DNA of 64,000 bases from Actinomycetes bacterium (GCA_029782145.1 JAKOVH010000016.1:744001-808000); one strand, 5' to 3'; positions 42,776 through 53,154 are shown, numbered from the stretch's first letter. Program-made: numbers and translations. Notes: generated by a model from the letters alone, not told the origin.

Positions 42776-45088
42776 ATGAGCGTCATGGGCACCCGCGTCC
42801 AGCGCCGTGAGGACCCGGCGTTCCTCACCGGCGCCAACCGCTACACGGCGGACCTGGACGAGCCCCTCCTCGCCGGGGCCCTCCACGTGCACTTCGTGCG
42901 CTCCACCATCGCCCACGCCCGCATCACCGAGGTCGACGTGTCCGAGGCCGCCGCGGCGTCGGGCGTGGTGGCCGTCTACACCGCCGCCGACACGGTGGCC
43001 GCCGACGACCTGGACCCGTTCCCGGTGGCCATCCCCGGCATGATCCCCGACGCGCTCGCCCGTCCCTGGATCGCCGGTGAGGTCGTGCGCTTCGTCGGCG
43101 AGGTGGTCGCCGCGGTCGTGGCCGAGACCCGGGAGGCGGCGCAGGACGCGGCGGAGCTGGTCGTCGTCGACTACGAACCCCTCGAGGCGGTGGTCGATCC
43201 CGTCGAGGCGGCCCGCGACGAGCTGCTGCTGTTCCCCGACCACGGCACCAACACCGCGCTCGAGGTGCCCTTCGGCCACAGCGGCGACGCTCTGTTCGAG
43301 GGCTGCGAGGTGGTGGTCGACCGCACGGTCGTCAACCAGCGCCTCGCCGTATGCCCCCTCGAGCCGAGGGCGATGGCCGTCACCTGGCACGACGGCCGCC
43401 TCGTCGTGTTCATGTCGACCCAGGCGCCCCACGGGGTCCGCAACCGGCTGGCGGGCATCTACGGCCTGGAGCCCGAGCAGGTGCGCGTCGTGGCCCCGGC
43501 GGTCGGCGGCGGCTTCGGCGCCAAGATCAACGTGCAGGCCGACGAGGGCCTCCTGCCGTGGATCGCCCGTCGCCTCGGCCGGCCGGTGCGCTGGGCCGAG
43601 ACCCGGGGCGAGAGCATGGTGTCGATGCCCCACGGCCGGGGCCAGGTGCTGCGCGTCGAGATCGGCGGCGGCCGCGACGGCACGGTGGGCGCCTACCGCC
43701 TCACCGTGCTGCAGGACGCCGGGGCCTACCCGAGCATGGGCGCGTTCCTGCCGTTCATGACCCGCACGATGGCGCCGGGCACCTACGCCTTCCCGAAGGT
43801 CGAGTGCAACGTGAAGGCGGTGATGACCAACACCACCCCGGTGGAGGCCTACCGGGGCGCCGGCCGGCCCGAGGCGACGGCTGCGGTGGAACGCGCCCTC
43901 GACCTGTTCGCCGCCGAGATCGGCATGGATCCCGTCGAGGTGCGCCGCAAGAACCTGATCGCCGCCGACGCCTTCCCGTACACCACCCCCACCGGTGCCG
44001 TCTACGACGTCGGCGACTACGCGGGTGCCCTCGACGCCGCCCTCGAGGCCGCCGGCTACGACGAGCTGCGGGCCGAGCAGCGCGCCCGCCGGGAGGCCGG
44101 CGAACGGCTGCAGCTCGGCATCGGTGTGTCGCTCTACGTGGAGATCACCGCGGGGCCGGCCGGCAACCAGGGCGAGTACGCCAAGGTCACCCTCCACCGC
44201 GACGGCAGCGTCGCCGTCTACACCGGCTCCTCCGCCCACGGGCAGGGCCACGCCACGTCGTGGGCGATGCTCGCCCACGAGCTCACCGGCATCCCGATGG
44301 AGCGCATCGAGGTCATCGCCGGCGACACCGACCGTGTGCCCGAGGGCCACGGCACGTTCGGATCCCGCTCGCTGCAGCTCGGTGGCTCCGCGGTGTGGAC
44401 CGCGACCGAGCAGGTGGTCGAGAAGGCCCGCCAGGTGGCGGCCGAGCTGCTCGAGGCCGCCCCGGCCGACGTGGTGCTCGACACCGACCGGGCCGCCTTC
44501 CACGTGGCCGGCTCGCCCTCCGTCGTGAAGACCTGGGCCGAGGTGGGCGCCGCGGGCGACATCGCCGGGCCCATCGGCGAGGCGCCCACCGGCCAGCCCA
44601 TCGAGGCGGCGCTGACCTTCACCGCCGACAACGCCACGTTCCCCTTCGGGGCCCACGTCGCGGTGGTCGAGGTCGACACCGAGACGGGCCGGGTGGAGCT
44701 GCGCCGGATCGTCACGTGCGACGACGCCGGCCGGATCCTCAACCCGATGATCGTCGAGGGCCAACGCCACGGCGGCATCGCCCAGGGCGTGGCCCAGGCC
44801 CTCTACGAGGAGGTCCGCTACGACGCCGACGGCAACCCGCTCACCGCCAACCTCGCCGACTACGCGTTCGTGTCGGCCGCCGAGCTGCCCGCCTTCGAGC
44901 TGGTGCCCCTCGAGACGCCCACACCGGTGAACCCCCTGGGGGCCAAGGGCATCGGCGAGTCCGGGGCCATCGGAGCCACGCCGGCGGTGCAGAGCGCGGT
45001 GGTCGACGCGCTGGCCCCCCACGGGGTCACGCACCTCGACATGCCGCTCACGCCAGAGCGGGTGTGGCGAGCGATGACCACCGTCTGA
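42776..45088 (+). CDS. Form II CoxL-like molybdopterin-binding subunit, xanthine dehydrogenase family
   Basis: A 770-residue large subunit of the CO dehydrogenase/xanthine oxidase family. It shows [37 protein letters not shown] near residue 245, [11 protein letters not shown] near 358, [34 protein letters not shown], and a C-terminal [15 protein letters not shown] with the general-base Glu. AYRGAGR marks form II; true aerobic CO dehydrogenases carry AYRCSFR. The substrate is therefore probably an organic aldehyde or heterocycle, not CO. The partner CoxM/CoxS genes lie 6.2 kb away on the other strand. TAGCCT at 42,715 may be its -10. Confidence 0.9.
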   Translation: MSVMGTRVQRREDPAFLTGANRYTADLDEPLLAGALHVHFVRSTIAHARITEVDVSEAAAASGVVAVYTAADTVAADDLDPFPVAIPGMIPDALARPWIAGEVVRFVGEVVAAVVAETREAAQDAAELVVVDYEPLEAVVDPVEAARDELLLFPDHGTNTALEVPFGHSGDALFEGCEVVVDRTVVNQRLAVCPLEPRAMAVTWHDGRLVVFMSTQAPHGVRNRLAGIYGLEPEQVRVVAPAVGGGFGAKINVQADEGLLPWIARRLGRPVRWAETRGESMVSMPHGRGQVLRVEIGGGRDGTVGAYRLTVLQDAGAYPSMGAFLPFMTRTMAPGTYAFPKVECNVKAVMTNTTPVEAYRGAGRPEATAAVERALDLFAAEIGMDPVEVRRKNLIAADAFPYTTPTGAVYDVGDYAGALDAALEAAGYDELRAEQRARREAGERLQLGIGVSLYVEITAGPAGNQGEYAKVTLHRDGSVAVYTGSSAHGQGHATSWAMLAHELTGIPMERIEVIAGDTDRVPEGHGTFGSRSLQLGGSAVWTATEQVVEKARQVAAELLEAAPADVVLDTDRAAFHVAGSPSVVKTWAEVGAAGDIAGPIGEAPTGQPIEAALTFTADNATFPFGAHVAVVEVDTETGRVELRRIVTCDDAGRILNPMIVEGQRHGGIAQGVAQALYEEVRYDADGNPLTANLADYAFVSAAELPAFELVPLETPTPVNPLGAKGIGESGAIGATPAVQSAVVDALAPHGVTHLDMPLTPERVWRAMTTV

Positions 45089-45153
45089 GCGCACCCCGGC
45101 GGTAGCCTCGCGGCCGGGTCGGGAGCACCGGTCGGTCCCCGCCCGCCTCCCCC

Positions 45154-47217
45154 GTGCCCGCTCCTGCGCAGCTCCGCCACCGCCCCGCGCTCGACGCGCT
45201 CCGCGGCCTCGCCGTGCTGATCGTCGTCGCGTTCCACTCCGGGCTGGGCGTGGCCAGGGGCGGCTACCTCGGGGTCAGCACGTTCTTCACCCTCTCGGGG
45301 TTCCTCATCACCACGCTCGTGCTCGTCGAGCACGCCGGCACCGGCCGCCTCGGCCTGCGGGCCTTCTGGCGTCGGCGCTTCCGTCGCCTGCTGCCCGCCG
45401 CCGTCGTGGCCATCGCCGTGGTGGTGGCGCTGGTGGCCTGGCTGGGCGCGGCCGAGGCGCAGCGCTCGATCGCCGGGGACGCCACCTCGTCGGTGCTGTA
45501 CGTGGCGAACTGGCACCTGATCGCCTCGGGCACGTCGTACGCCGAGCTGTTCACCTCACCCAGCCCGTTGCTGCACATGTGGTCGCTGGCCGTCGAGGAG
45601 CAGTTCTACGTGCTGTTCCCGCTCGTGGTCGTCGTGCTGGTCGGCCGGCGCTCGCACCGCTCGCACCGCTCGGACCGCTCGGACCGTTCGGTGGAGCCGG
45701 GCCAGTCCGTGGGGCCGGCCCGGCGAAGGCTGTCGTTGCGGGCCCGCCTCGGGCTGGTGGCGGCCGTCACGGTCGTGGTCAGCGCCGTCGAGCCCGCCTT
45801 GTTCGGCTTCAGCGCCGACCGCACCTACTACGGCACCGACACCAGAGCCGCCGAGATCGCCATCGGCGTCCTGCTGGCGGTGCTGGCCTTCCCGAGCGTC
45901 GCCGGCGCCGCCCAGCACCGGCCGCTGCGTCCGGCCACCCGGCGGGCGCTGGCCGTGGCGTCGAGCGTCGCCTTCCTCGCCATGGCCGCGGCGTGGGCGA
46001 GCGTGCCCGAGACCTCAGCGCTGTGGCGCCACGGCGGCTTCGTGCTCTACGCCACCGGGTCGGCGCTGCTGGTCGCCGCAGGCGTCTACGCGGCCGGCCC
46101 GGTGGCCGACCTGGCCCGGTTGCGGCCACTGTGCCGCTTGGGCGTCATCTCCTACGCCGTCTACCTCGTGCACTGGCCGGTCCTGTGGGTCGTCGACCTG
46201 GAGACGAGCTGGTCGCCCTGGGTGCGCTTCGTCGTGGCCATGGCCGTGAGCGTGGCGATCGCAGAGGTGAGCCTCCGCCTGCTGGAGATGCCGATCCGCC
46301 GCACGGGACGCATCGTCGGGGTCCCGGCGTTGGCGGTGGTGCCCGTCGTCGCCGTGCTGGCGGTGGTCGGCGGGGCCCTGGTCACCCACCGCGCTCCCGC
46401 CCCGCAGATCGACTACGCGTCGGCCTCCGACCTGGTCGACACGGTGGTCCCGCCGGGCAGCACCACGACGCAGGTGCCCACCACCACGCCAGGTCAGACC
46501 GCGTTGGCAGCGCCGGTGAGGGTCGCCTTCTTCGGGGACTCGACGGCCCTCATGGCCGCTGCCGGGTTCAAGCGGGTGGCCGAGGTGGACCAGCGGGTCG
46601 AGGCGGTGCCGGGGGCGACGGCGCTCGGCTGCGGGGTCATGCTCGCCGACAAGGTCCGCGACGTGCAGGGCACCGTCGGCCACATCGCCGACAAGTGCAC
46701 CCGCTGGCCCGAGGTGTGGCCGGCGCAGGCCGCGGCCAACCGTCCCGACGTGGCCCTGGTGCAGGCCGGCCCGTGGGAGACCTTCGACCTGAAGTGGGAC
46801 GGGATCGACGGCTGGCACCACCTCGGTGACCCGGTGGCCGACGACCATGCGCGCGAGCTGCTGCAGACGGTCGTCGACGACCTCTCGGCCGAGGGCGCCC
46901 ACGTGGCGTTCGTCACGACCTCCCACGTCGATCGCCGCAAGCCCGGGCCCGGGCCCTGCGCCTGCCCGGACCGCCTCGACCGCTGGAACGAGCTGCTGAG
47001 GGAGGTCGCCGCCGCCAACCCGGCGCGCGCCTCGGTCATCGACCTCGCCGGCTGGCTCACCTCGGTCGGCGACGAGGACGTGCGCCTGCGACCCGACGGC
47101 GTGCACTTCAGCGAGGACACCGCTGCCGAGGTGGCCGAGCGCTTCCTCGTCCCCCAGGTGCTGGCCCTGGGCAGCGCGGCGGGGGCCGCCGACCCGGCTG
47201 CTACAACGAGCGGATGA
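45154..47217 (+). CDS. Acyltransferase 3 family protein with C-terminal SGNH domain (OafA-like)
   Basis: 687 residues. About 10 membrane helices make an acyltransferase-3 domain ([62 protein letters not shown]). From about residue 455 there is an extracytoplasmic SGNH-hydrolase domain ([11 protein letters not shown] ... [10 protein letters not shown]). Such proteins O-acylate cell-envelope glycans or lipids. A Ser/His/Arg/Asp loop from tandem 9-base repeats (45,649-45,693) interrupts the membrane domain. GTG start; TAGCCT at 45,102 is a possible -10. Its role in a molybdenum-hydroxylase island is unclear. Confidence 0.85.
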   Translation: MPAPAQLRHRPALDALRGLAVLIVVAFHSGLGVARGGYLGVSTFFTLSGFLITTLVLVEHAGTGRLGLRAFWRRRFRRLLPAAVVAIAVVVALVAWLGAAEAQRSIAGDATSSVLYVANWHLIASGTSYAELFTSPSPLLHMWSLAVEEQFYVLFPLVVVVLVGRRSHRSHRSDRSDRSVEPGQSVGPARRRLSLRARLGLVAAVTVVVSAVEPALFGFSADRTYYGTDTRAAEIAIGVLLAVLAFPSVAGAAQHRPLRPATRRALAVASSVAFLAMAAAWASVPETSALWRHGGFVLYATGSALLVAAGVYAAGPVADLARLRPLCRLGVISYAVYLVHWPVLWVVDLETSWSPWVRFVVAMAVSVAIAEVSLRLLEMPIRRTGRIVGVPALAVVPVVAVLAVVGGALVTHRAPAPQIDYASASDLVDTVVPPGSTTTQVPTTTPGQTALAAPVRVAFFGDSTALMAAAGFKRVAEVDQRVEAVPGATALGCGVMLADKVRDVQGTVGHIADKCTRWPEVWPAQAAANRPDVALVQAGPWETFDLKWDGIDGWHHLGDPVADDHARELLQTVVDDLSAEGAHVAFVTTSHVDRRKPGPGPCACPDRLDRWNELLREVAAANPARASVIDLAGWLTSVGDEDVRLRPDGVHFSEDTAAEVAERFLVPQVLALGSAAGAADPAATTSG
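45649..45693. repeat. In-frame tandem 9-base repeat
   Basis: Two CGCTCGCAC units, two CGCTCGGAC units and a degenerate fifth encode the [13 protein letters not shown] loop of the acyltransferase. Length variation would change a loop without shifting frame. Confidence 0.75.
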
Positions 47218-47930
47218 CCTCCAAGTCGCGGTGGCAGAGCTCCGCCAAGTGGACCCTGGTGGCGGTGGTGACCGTGGTGGTGGTCGGCGGCGTCGGCTTC
47301 TACTGGCTGTTCCTGCGGGGCGACGCCCCCGACCGGGCCCGGCTGCCGGCCCGCACGACCGGCACGACGGTCGCTGCCGGGCAGGCCGTCGGCTCGCCGG
47401 ACGGCACATGGCGCCTCACCCCGGGCGACGAGATCTTCGCCGGCTACCGGGTGCAGGAGCAGTTCGCCGGCGAGACCATCGAGAAGACGGCGGTGGGGCG
47501 CACAATCGGCGTCGAGGGCTCGATGACGATCGCCGGCGGTCAGGTCACCGACGTCGAGGTGACCGCTGACCTCACCCGCCTGCGCAGCGACCAGGGCCGC
47601 CGTGACGACTACATCCGCACCCGGGGCCTCGAGACGAACACCTACGGCACCGCCACCTTCCGCCTCACCCAGCCCGTCGCACTGCCGCCGGACGTGCCAC
47701 CCGGCCAGCCCTTCGAGCTGACCGCCGTGGGCGAGCTGACCCTGCACGGCGTCACCCGGCAGGTGGAGATGCCCTTGAAGGCCCAGTGGGACGGCACCGC
47801 CATCGACGTGGCCGGCGGGACCACCATCGTCATGGCCGACTACGCCATGGAGCCGCCCTCCAACTCGATCGTCAGCGTGGCCGACCAGGGCGAGCTCGAG
47901 CTCCAGCTGTCCTTCACCCGAGCCAGCTGA
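47214..47930 (+). CDS. YceI family membrane-anchored lipocalin-like protein
   Basis: 238 residues. An N-terminal membrane anchor (WTLVAVVTVVVVGGVGFYWLFL) is followed by a YceI domain: GTWRLTPGDEIFAGYRVQEQF, MTIAGGQVTDVEVTADLTRLRSDQGRRDDYIR, TYGTATFRLT, ELTLHGVTRQVEMPLKAQWDG. YceI folds bind long hydrophobic (isoprenoid-like) chains in a lipocalin barrel. The ATG overlaps the acyltransferase stop, so the two are co-translated. Possible role in handling a lipid or quinone; this is inference. Confidence 0.88.
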   Translation: MTSKSRWQSSAKWTLVAVVTVVVVGGVGFYWLFLRGDAPDRARLPARTTGTTVAAGQAVGSPDGTWRLTPGDEIFAGYRVQEQFAGETIEKTAVGRTIGVEGSMTIAGGQVTDVEVTADLTRLRSDQGRRDDYIRTRGLETNTYGTATFRLTQPVALPPDVPPGQPFELTAVGELTLHGVTRQVEMPLKAQWDGTAIDVAGGTTIVMADYAMEPPSNSIVSVADQGELELQLSFTRAS

Positions 47931-47979
47931 GCCGCTCCCATCCCTGTGCCCGTCGGCACGGTGGCGCCCCCGCCACCGG

Positions 47980-47985
47980 TAGCCT
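47980..47985 (+). promoter_or_regulatory. -10 box TAGCCT, leaderless moxR
   Basis: TAGCCT ends 7 bases before the GTG start of the AAA ATPase. No Shine-Dalgarno sequence is present. Confidence 0.5.
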
Positions 47986-47992
47986 CGCCGGC

Positions 47993-48952
47993 GTGAGCGA
48001 CACCGCCGACCGTCCTGCCGGCGCCGGGCGCCGCCCCGGGCCGCCCCCCGGAGTGGCCGACGTTGGCGAGGTGGGGGCCGCGCTGGCCGCCGAGGGCTAC
48101 CTGGCCGACGAGGGCCTGGCCACGGCGATCTTCCTCGCCCTCACCCTCCGCCGGCCACTGCTGCTCGAGGGCGAACCGGGCGTGGGCAAGACCGAGGTGG
48201 CCAAGGTGCTCAGCCGGTGGCTCGGGGGCCCTCTGATCCGACTGCAGTGCTACGAGGGCCTCGACGCCTCGCAGGCGCTCTACGAGTGGGACTACTCCCG
48301 GCAGCTGCTCCACCTGCGGGCGGCCGAGGCCGCCGGCGCCACCGGCTCCGACGTCGACGCCCTGGAGGACCAGCTCTACGACGAGCGGTTCCTCGTGCGC
48401 CGGCCGCTGCTGCAGGCCATCGCGCACGGCGACGGCCCGCCGCCGGTGCTGCTCGTCGACGAGGTCGACCGCGCCGACGACGAGTTCGAGGCGTTCCTGC
48501 TCGAGGTGCTGGCCGACTACTCGGTCACCGTGCCGGAGCTGGGCACCTTCCGCGCCGTCGTGCCTCCGGTGGTCATCATCACGTCCAACCGCACTCGCGA
48601 CGTGCACGACGCGCTCAAGCGCCGCTGCCTCTACCACTGGGTCGAGCACCCCGACCTCGAGCGGGAAGTGGCCATCGTGCGCTCCCGCGTGCCGGAGGCG
48701 GGGGAGCAGCTGGCCCGCCAGGTCGCCGCGCTGACGGAGGCCCTGCGGGGGCTCGACCTCTACAAGCCGCCCGGGGTGGCCGAGACCATCGACTGGGCCC
48801 AGGCGCTCACCGTGCTCGGCCGCGGGGCGCTCGACGAGGCGTCGGTGGCCGCCACCCTCGGCACCGTCCTGAAGTACCGCGAGGACGCCGACCGGGTGCG
48901 CCGCCACGGCGTCGCCGATCTGGTCGACGCGGCCCGCCGCCGCGCCGGCTGA
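47993..48952 (+). CDS. MoxR/CoxD-type AAA+ ATPase
   Basis: 319 residues. Walker A is GEPGVGKTEVAKVL, Walker B is LLVDEVDRADDEFEAFLLEVL, and sensor 1 is IITSNRTRDVHDALKRR. CoxD-type MoxR ATPases work with VWA proteins of the CoxE type to insert the sulfido/metal group of the CoxL active site; that role is known for CO dehydrogenase and inferred here. GTG start at 47993. The coxE-like gene follows after 7 bases. Confidence 0.9.
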   Translation: MSDTADRPAGAGRRPGPPPGVADVGEVGAALAAEGYLADEGLATAIFLALTLRRPLLLEGEPGVGKTEVAKVLSRWLGGPLIRLQCYEGLDASQALYEWDYSRQLLHLRAAEAAGATGSDVDALEDQLYDERFLVRRPLLQAIAHGDGPPPVLLVDEVDRADDEFEAFLLEVLADYSVTVPELGTFRAVVPPVVIITSNRTRDVHDALKRRCLYHWVEHPDLEREVAIVRSRVPEAGEQLARQVAALTEALRGLDLYKPPGVAETIDWAQALTVLGRGALDEASVAATLGTVLKYREDADRVRRHGVADLVDAARRRAG

Positions 48953-48959
48953 GCGGCCC

Positions 48960-50111
48960 GTGGCACCCGCCCTGGCCGGTGTGCCCGACCCCGGCACCGC
49001 AGCCCACGGCTTCCTGGCCGACCTGCGGCAGGCCGGGCTGGCGGTGCCCGTCGGGAGCGCCCTGCTCTACGTGGAGGCGCTCGGCCGGCTCGCGCCCGGG
49101 CCCGACGCGCTGTACTGGGCCGGGCGGGCCACGCTGGTGCACGCTCCCGAGGAGATCCCCACCTACGACGCCGTGTTCGCCCGCTACTGGCTCGGGCGGG
49201 TGCCCGGGTCGGAATCCCGGGCGGCTGAGGAGCAGCCGGTGACCCTCGCCGTCGACGACCCCGAGGCCCCCGAGCCGCCCGCCGAGGGCACCGAGGACGA
49301 CTCGGAGGGCCCCGAGCTCACCCTGCGGTTCAGCCGCACCGAGGTGCTGCGGACCCGGGACTTCGCGTCGCTCGACGCCGGCGAGCAGGCCGAGGTGCAC
49401 CGCCTCATGGCCGACCTGCGCCTGGCCGGCGCCCTGCAGCGCTCTCGGCGCCGGGTGCCCACCCGGCGCGCCCGGGGGCGGCCCGACCTGCGCCGTACGG
49501 TCCGGGCGTCCCTGCGCACGGGTGGCGAGCCGGTGCGCCGCCTGAGCTCGCAGGCCGGTGCCCGGCCCCGCCGGGTGGTGCTGCTCGCCGACATCAGCGG
49601 CTCCATGGAGCCCTACAGCCGGGCCCTGGTGCGCTTCGCCCACGTGGCGGTGGCGGCGCGGGCCCGGGTGGAGGCCTTCACCCTCGGCACCCGTCTCACC
49701 CGGCTCACCCGCGAGCTCACCACCCGCGACCCCGACGTGGCGCTGGCCCGGGCCGCCGGTGCGGTCCCGGACTGGTCGGGCGGCACCCGGCTGGGCGAGT
49801 CGCTGCGGCGCTTCAACGACGAGTGGGGCGTACGGGGCGTGGCCCGGGGCGCCGTCGTCGTCATCTTGTCCGACGGGTGGGACCGGGGTGACCCCGAGGA
49901 GCTGGCCGAGCAGATGGCCCGGCTCCGGCGGGTGGCGCACCGCATCGTGTGGGTGAACCCGCTGAAGGCCAGCCCGGGCTACGAGCCCCTCGCGCGTGGC
50001 ATGGCCGCGGCGTTACCCTTCGTCGACGAGTTCGTCGAGGGCCACTCGCTCGACTCGCTCGACGAGCTGGCCCGCACCATCGCCACCGAGCGGCCGCACA
50101 CGAGGAGGTGA
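48960..50111 (+). CDS. VWA domain protein, CoxE-like
   Basis: 383 residues. The N-terminal helical part (FLADLRQAGLAVPVGSALLYVEAL) is followed by an acidic linker and a von Willebrand A domain with the MIDAS motif DISGSMEPYSR (about residue 215) and GGTRLGESLRRFND, LSDGWDRGDPEEL. CoxE proteins pair with MoxR/CoxD ATPases as chaperones for molybdenum hydroxylase maturation. GTG start, between moxR and xdhC genes. Confidence 0.88.
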   Translation: MAPALAGVPDPGTAAHGFLADLRQAGLAVPVGSALLYVEALGRLAPGPDALYWAGRATLVHAPEEIPTYDAVFARYWLGRVPGSESRAAEEQPVTLAVDDPEAPEPPAEGTEDDSEGPELTLRFSRTEVLRTRDFASLDAGEQAEVHRLMADLRLAGALQRSRRRVPTRRARGRPDLRRTVRASLRTGGEPVRRLSSQAGARPRRVVLLADISGSMEPYSRALVRFAHVAVAARARVEAFTLGTRLTRLTRELTTRDPDVALARAAGAVPDWSGGTRLGESLRRFNDEWGVRGVARGAVVVILSDGWDRGDPEELAEQMARLRRVAHRIVWVNPLKASPGYEPLARGMAAALPFVDEFVEGHSLDSLDELARTIATERPHTRR

Positions 50112-50115
50112 GCCG

Positions 50116-50430
50116 GTGAAGGAGATCATGGCCGACCTCGACCGTTGGCGGACCCAGGGCAAGCGGGTGGCGCTGGCCCGTGTCGTCGACATCGAGGGCT
50201 CCGGCCCTCGGCTGCCCGGCGCCGCCATGGCGGTGGCCGACGACGGCGAGGTGGCCGGCTCGGTGTCCGGAGGCTGCGTGGAGGGGGCGGTGGTCAGCGA
50301 GGCCCTCGAGATCCTCCGCACCGGCGACCGCCGCATGGTCACCTTCGGCTACAGCGACGACGAGGCCTTCGCCGTGGGCCTCACCTGCGGCGGCACCATC
50401 CACCTGTTCATCGAGCCCCTCGACTGGTAG
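50116..50430 (+). CDS. XdhC N-terminal domain protein (CoxI-like), separate gene
   Basis: 104 residues, only the XdhC/CoxI N-terminal domain: KRVALARVVDIEGSGPRLPGAAMAVADDGEVAGSVSGGCVEGAVVSEAL ... GLTCGGTIHLFIEPLD. In XdhC this domain binds Moco, sulfurates it and passes it to the apo-enzyme. Here it ends cleanly with TAG, and the Rossmann half is a separate gene 5 bases on. GTG start with GAGGAGG 9 bases upstream. Confidence 0.88.
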   Translation: MKEIMADLDRWRTQGKRVALARVVDIEGSGPRLPGAAMAVADDGEVAGSVSGGCVEGAVVSEALEILRTGDRRMVTFGYSDDEAFAVGLTCGGTIHLFIEPLDW

Positions 50431-50435
50431 GCGCG

Positions 50436-51224
50436 GTGACCGGCTCCATCTACGAGACATGGCGGGCGGCGGTCACCGACCACCGGCCGGTCAGCCTCGC
50501 CACGGTCGTCGAGGGCCCGGGCACGGGAGCCAAGCTGCTCGTCGGCGAGGGCATCGAGCCGCTCGGCACGCTCGGCGACGACGACCTCGACCGGGTGGTG
50601 CTGCGCGACGCGGTGGGCGAGCTGGCCGCCGGCACCAGCGGCGTGCGTCACTACGGCCCTCACGGCGAGGCCCGCGAGGCCGCCGTGTCGGTGTTCATCG
50701 AGACCTTCGCCCCTCCGCCGCAGATGCTGGTGTTCGGCGCCGTCGACTTCACCGGCGCCCTCGTGCGGGTGGCCAAGGTGCTCGGCTACCGGGTGACGGT
50801 GTGCGACGCCCGGGAGGTGTTCGCCACCACGCGGCGCTTCCCGCAGGCCGACGAGGTCGTGGTCGACTGGCCGCATCGCCTCCTGGCCCGGGTCGGCGAC
50901 CGGCTCGGCGCGCGCGACGCGGTGTGCGTGCTCACCCACGACCACAAGTTCGACGTGCCCGCCATCATCGGCGCCCTCGACACCGAGGTCGGCTACCTCG
51001 GCGCGATGGGTAGCCGACGAACCAACTCGGAGCGGCTCGAGCGGTTGGCGGCCGAGGGCGCCGACATGGAGGCCGTGCGCCGCCGCCTGCACGCCCCGAT
51101 CGGGCTCGACCTGGGCGGCCGCACCCCGGAGGAGACGGCCATCGCCATCTGCGCCGAGATCATCGCCGCCCGCACCGGCCGCACCGCCGCGTCTCTCTCG
51201 GAGACCACCGGCCCCATCCACTGA
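50436..51224 (+). CDS. XdhC Rossmann domain protein, separate gene
   Basis: 262 residues with the XdhC C-terminal NAD(P)-like Rossmann domain: MLVFGAVDFTGALVRVAKVLGYRVTVCDAREVFATTRRFPQADEVVVDWP, VLTHDHKFDVPAIIGAL, VGYLGAMGSRRTNSERLERL, PIGLDLGGRTPEETAIAICAEIIAAR. About 85 N-terminal residues precede it that look like a degenerate XdhC-type domain. Together with the 50,116 gene it makes a two-piece Moco sulfuration/insertion factor. Confidence 0.88.
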   Translation: MTGSIYETWRAAVTDHRPVSLATVVEGPGTGAKLLVGEGIEPLGTLGDDDLDRVVLRDAVGELAAGTSGVRHYGPHGEAREAAVSVFIETFAPPPQMLVFGAVDFTGALVRVAKVLGYRVTVCDAREVFATTRRFPQADEVVVDWPHRLLARVGDRLGARDAVCVLTHDHKFDVPAIIGALDTEVGYLGAMGSRRTNSERLERLAAEGADMEAVRRRLHAPIGLDLGGRTPEETAIAICAEIIAARTGRTAASLSETTGPIH

Positions 51225-51299
51225 GGCCCGTGGGGCTGCGTTCCTGCCCGCCGATCTGCAGGCCGGAAAGTGCGTGTCGCGGGCAGCTCTGGGGCGGGG

Positions 51300-52127
51300 T
51301 CAGGCGAGGCCGGACTCCTGGAGGGCCCGGCGCACGAGGACCCGGGCGAGGTGCTCGCGGTACTCGACCGAGGCGTTGATGTCGGCCTGGGGCTCGGTGC
51401 CCTCGGTGGCCCGCTCGGCGGCTTCGGCGGCGGAAGCACCGGACCCCACCGCCTCGACCACACCGGCGGCCAGCAGCGGGGTGGAGCCCATGTTCACCAA
51501 CGCCACGCCGGTGTGGCCGGCGGAACGGACGGCGGCGACGCCGACGATGGCCCAGTCCTGGGCCCGGCGGTTGAACTTCTGGAACGACCAGCCCTCGGTG
51601 GCCAGCTTCGGCACCCGGATCTCGGTGAGCAGCTCGTCGGGCTCGAGGGCCGACTCGAGGAAGCCGGTGAAGAAGTCGGTGGCCGCGATCTCGCGCTCGC
51701 CGTCGGGACCCTCGGCCACCAGGCTGCCGCCCAGGGCGAGCAGCACGGCCGGCAGGTCGGAGGCCGGGTCGGCGTGGGCGAGCGAACCGCCGATGGTGCC
51801 CCGGTGGCGCACCTGGGGGTCACCCACCTCGCCGGCGGCGTGGGCCAGCAGCGGCACCGACTCGGTGAGGACGGGGTCGGTCTGCAGGTCGCAGTGGCGG
51901 GTCAGCGCGCCGATGGCGACGTGGTCACCGGCGTCGCGGACGTAGCGCAGGTCGTCGAGGCGACCCACGTCGACCAGCACCGACGGGACGGCCAGGCGCA
52001 GCTTCATCATCGGCAGCAGCGAGTGCCCGCCGGCGAGGAGCTTCGCCTCGTCACCGTGCTCGGTGAGCAGCGCGATGGCCGCCTCGGCGGAGTCGGCGCG
52101 CTGGTAGTCGAAGGCGGCGGGGATCAT
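51300..52127 (-). CDS. CoxM-like FAD-binding subunit
   Basis: A 275-residue medium subunit of the molybdenum hydroxylase. FAD motifs: [19 protein letters not shown] (residues 28-46) and [28 protein letters not shown]. The C-terminal CO_deh_flav_C domain follows. It passes electrons from the Fe-S subunit to a quinone or oxygen. Its ATG is coupled to coxS by ATGA. It is convergent with the xdhC genes. Confidence 0.92.
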   Translation of the reverse strand: MIPAAFDYQRADSAEAAIALLTEHGDEAKLLAGGHSLLPMMKLRLAVPSVLVDVGRLDDLRYVRDAGDHVAIGALTRHCDLQTDPVLTESVPLLAHAAGEVGDPQVRHRGTIGGSLAHADPASDLPAVLLALGGSLVAEGPDGEREIAATDFFTGFLESALEPDELLTEIRVPKLATEGWSFQKFNRRAQDWAIVGVAAVRSAGHTGVALVNMGSTPLLAAGVVEAVGSGASAAEAAERATEGTEPQADINASVEYREHLARVLVRRALQESGLA

Positions 52128-52615
52128 GCGGAGGCCCCGCTGCCCGCGGTCGAGCCGCTCTGCTCGGCGGCGCAGGCGAGCACGGCCTTCACGATGTTGT
52201 GGTAGCCGGTGCAGCGGCAGAGGTTGCCCTCGAGGCCGAGGCGGACCTCCTGCTCGGTGGGCGTGGGGTTCTCGTCGAGCAGCGACACCGCGGCCATCAC
52301 CATGCCCGGGGTGCAGTAGCCGCACTGCAGGCCGTGGTTCTCCTGGAACGCTCGTTGCATGGGGTGCAGCTGCTCGCCGTCGGCCAGGCCCTCGATCGTG
52401 GTGATCGAGAGGCCGTCGGCCTGGGCGGCGAGCATGGTGCAGGACTTGACCGACTCCCCGTCGACGTGGACGGTGCAGGCGCCGCACGACGAGGTGTCGC
52501 AGCCGATGTTGGTGCCGGTCAGGCCCAGCTGCTCGCGCAGGAAGTAGACGAGCAGGGTGCGCGGTTCGGCCTCCGCCGTGCGCTGCACCCCGTTGACCCT
52601 GAGCGTGATCTGCAT
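52124..52615 (-). CDS. CoxS-like [2Fe-2S] subunit
   Basis: A 163-residue small subunit with two [2Fe-2S] sites. The plant-type ferredoxin site is [16 protein letters not shown] with the fourth Cys in SVKSCTMLA; the C-terminal site is QCGYCTPGM and CRCTGY. It relays electrons from the Mo centre in CoxL to FAD in CoxM. First gene of a coxS-coxM minus-strand operon, so transcribed apart from coxL. Confidence 0.95.
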   Translation of the reverse strand: MQITLRVNGVQRTAEAEPRTLLVYFLREQLGLTGTNIGCDTSSCGACTVHVDGESVKSCTMLAAQADGLSITTIEGLADGEQLHPMQRAFQENHGLQCGYCTPGMVMAAVSLLDENPTPTEQEVRLGLEGNLCRCTGYHNIVKAVLACAAEQSGSTAGSGASA

Positions 52616-52691
52616 GCTCCCCCTCGGACTCGCTCCGCAGGGCGCCGAGCGTAGCCGCGCCCACCCGGCGGGCGAGCCGCCCGGCGGCCGC

Positions 52692-53144
52692 TCAGGCGGT
52701 GAGCAGCTCGGGTGCCACCGAGAAGCCGATGGACCACCCGTCGGCCGACGCGCCGTCGACGGCGAGGCGCCACAGGTAGCTCTTGGCCGGCTCGACGGGC
52801 AGGGCGCTGAAGCTGATGACGACCGGCACGTTGAGCGGCTGGCCCTCGGGCCATCCCTGGGGGCGGCCGGCGGTGATCTGGCCGTTCACGAGCACGGGCA
52901 CGTCGCCGGCGATCACCGGCATGCCGGCGCTGTCGAGCAGCTCGCAGACCCACGGGATCGTGTCGTCGGCCCGGTTCCAGGGCACGGTGACGATGAACGC
53001 CAGCGCCATGGGCTGGGGTCGGGGCGGGATGACGGCGATGCCGCCGCCCAGCAGGCTGAGCTTGCCGTCGGCCACCTGGGCGGCCTCGGCCAGCAGCATG
53101 GTGACGGAGAGCGCCTCGACGGGCTGGTCCTGGTCGTTCGCCAT
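52692..53144 (-). CDS. DUF6941-like protein
   Basis: 150 residues: an N-terminal [26 protein letters not shown], then beta-rich [35 protein letters not shown] and a C-terminal [21 protein letters not shown]. The pattern is that of DUF6941, small actinobacterial proteins of unknown role. No signal peptide. Upstream of coxS on the same strand; possibly co-transcribed. Confidence 0.72.
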   Translation of the reverse strand: MANDQDQPVEALSVTMLLAEAAQVADGKLSLLGGGIAVIPPRPQPMALAFIVTVPWNRADDTIPWVCELLDSAGMPVIAGDVPVLVNGQITAGRPQGWPEGQPLNVPVVISFSALPVEPAKSYLWRLAVDGASADGWSIGFSVAPELLTA

Positions 53145-53154
53145 GGGGCAACCC

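Noticed and set aside
42776..52615. Aerobic CO dehydrogenase (form I)
   Set aside because: CoxL carries AYRGAGR instead of AYRCSFR, and gene order differs from form I operons.
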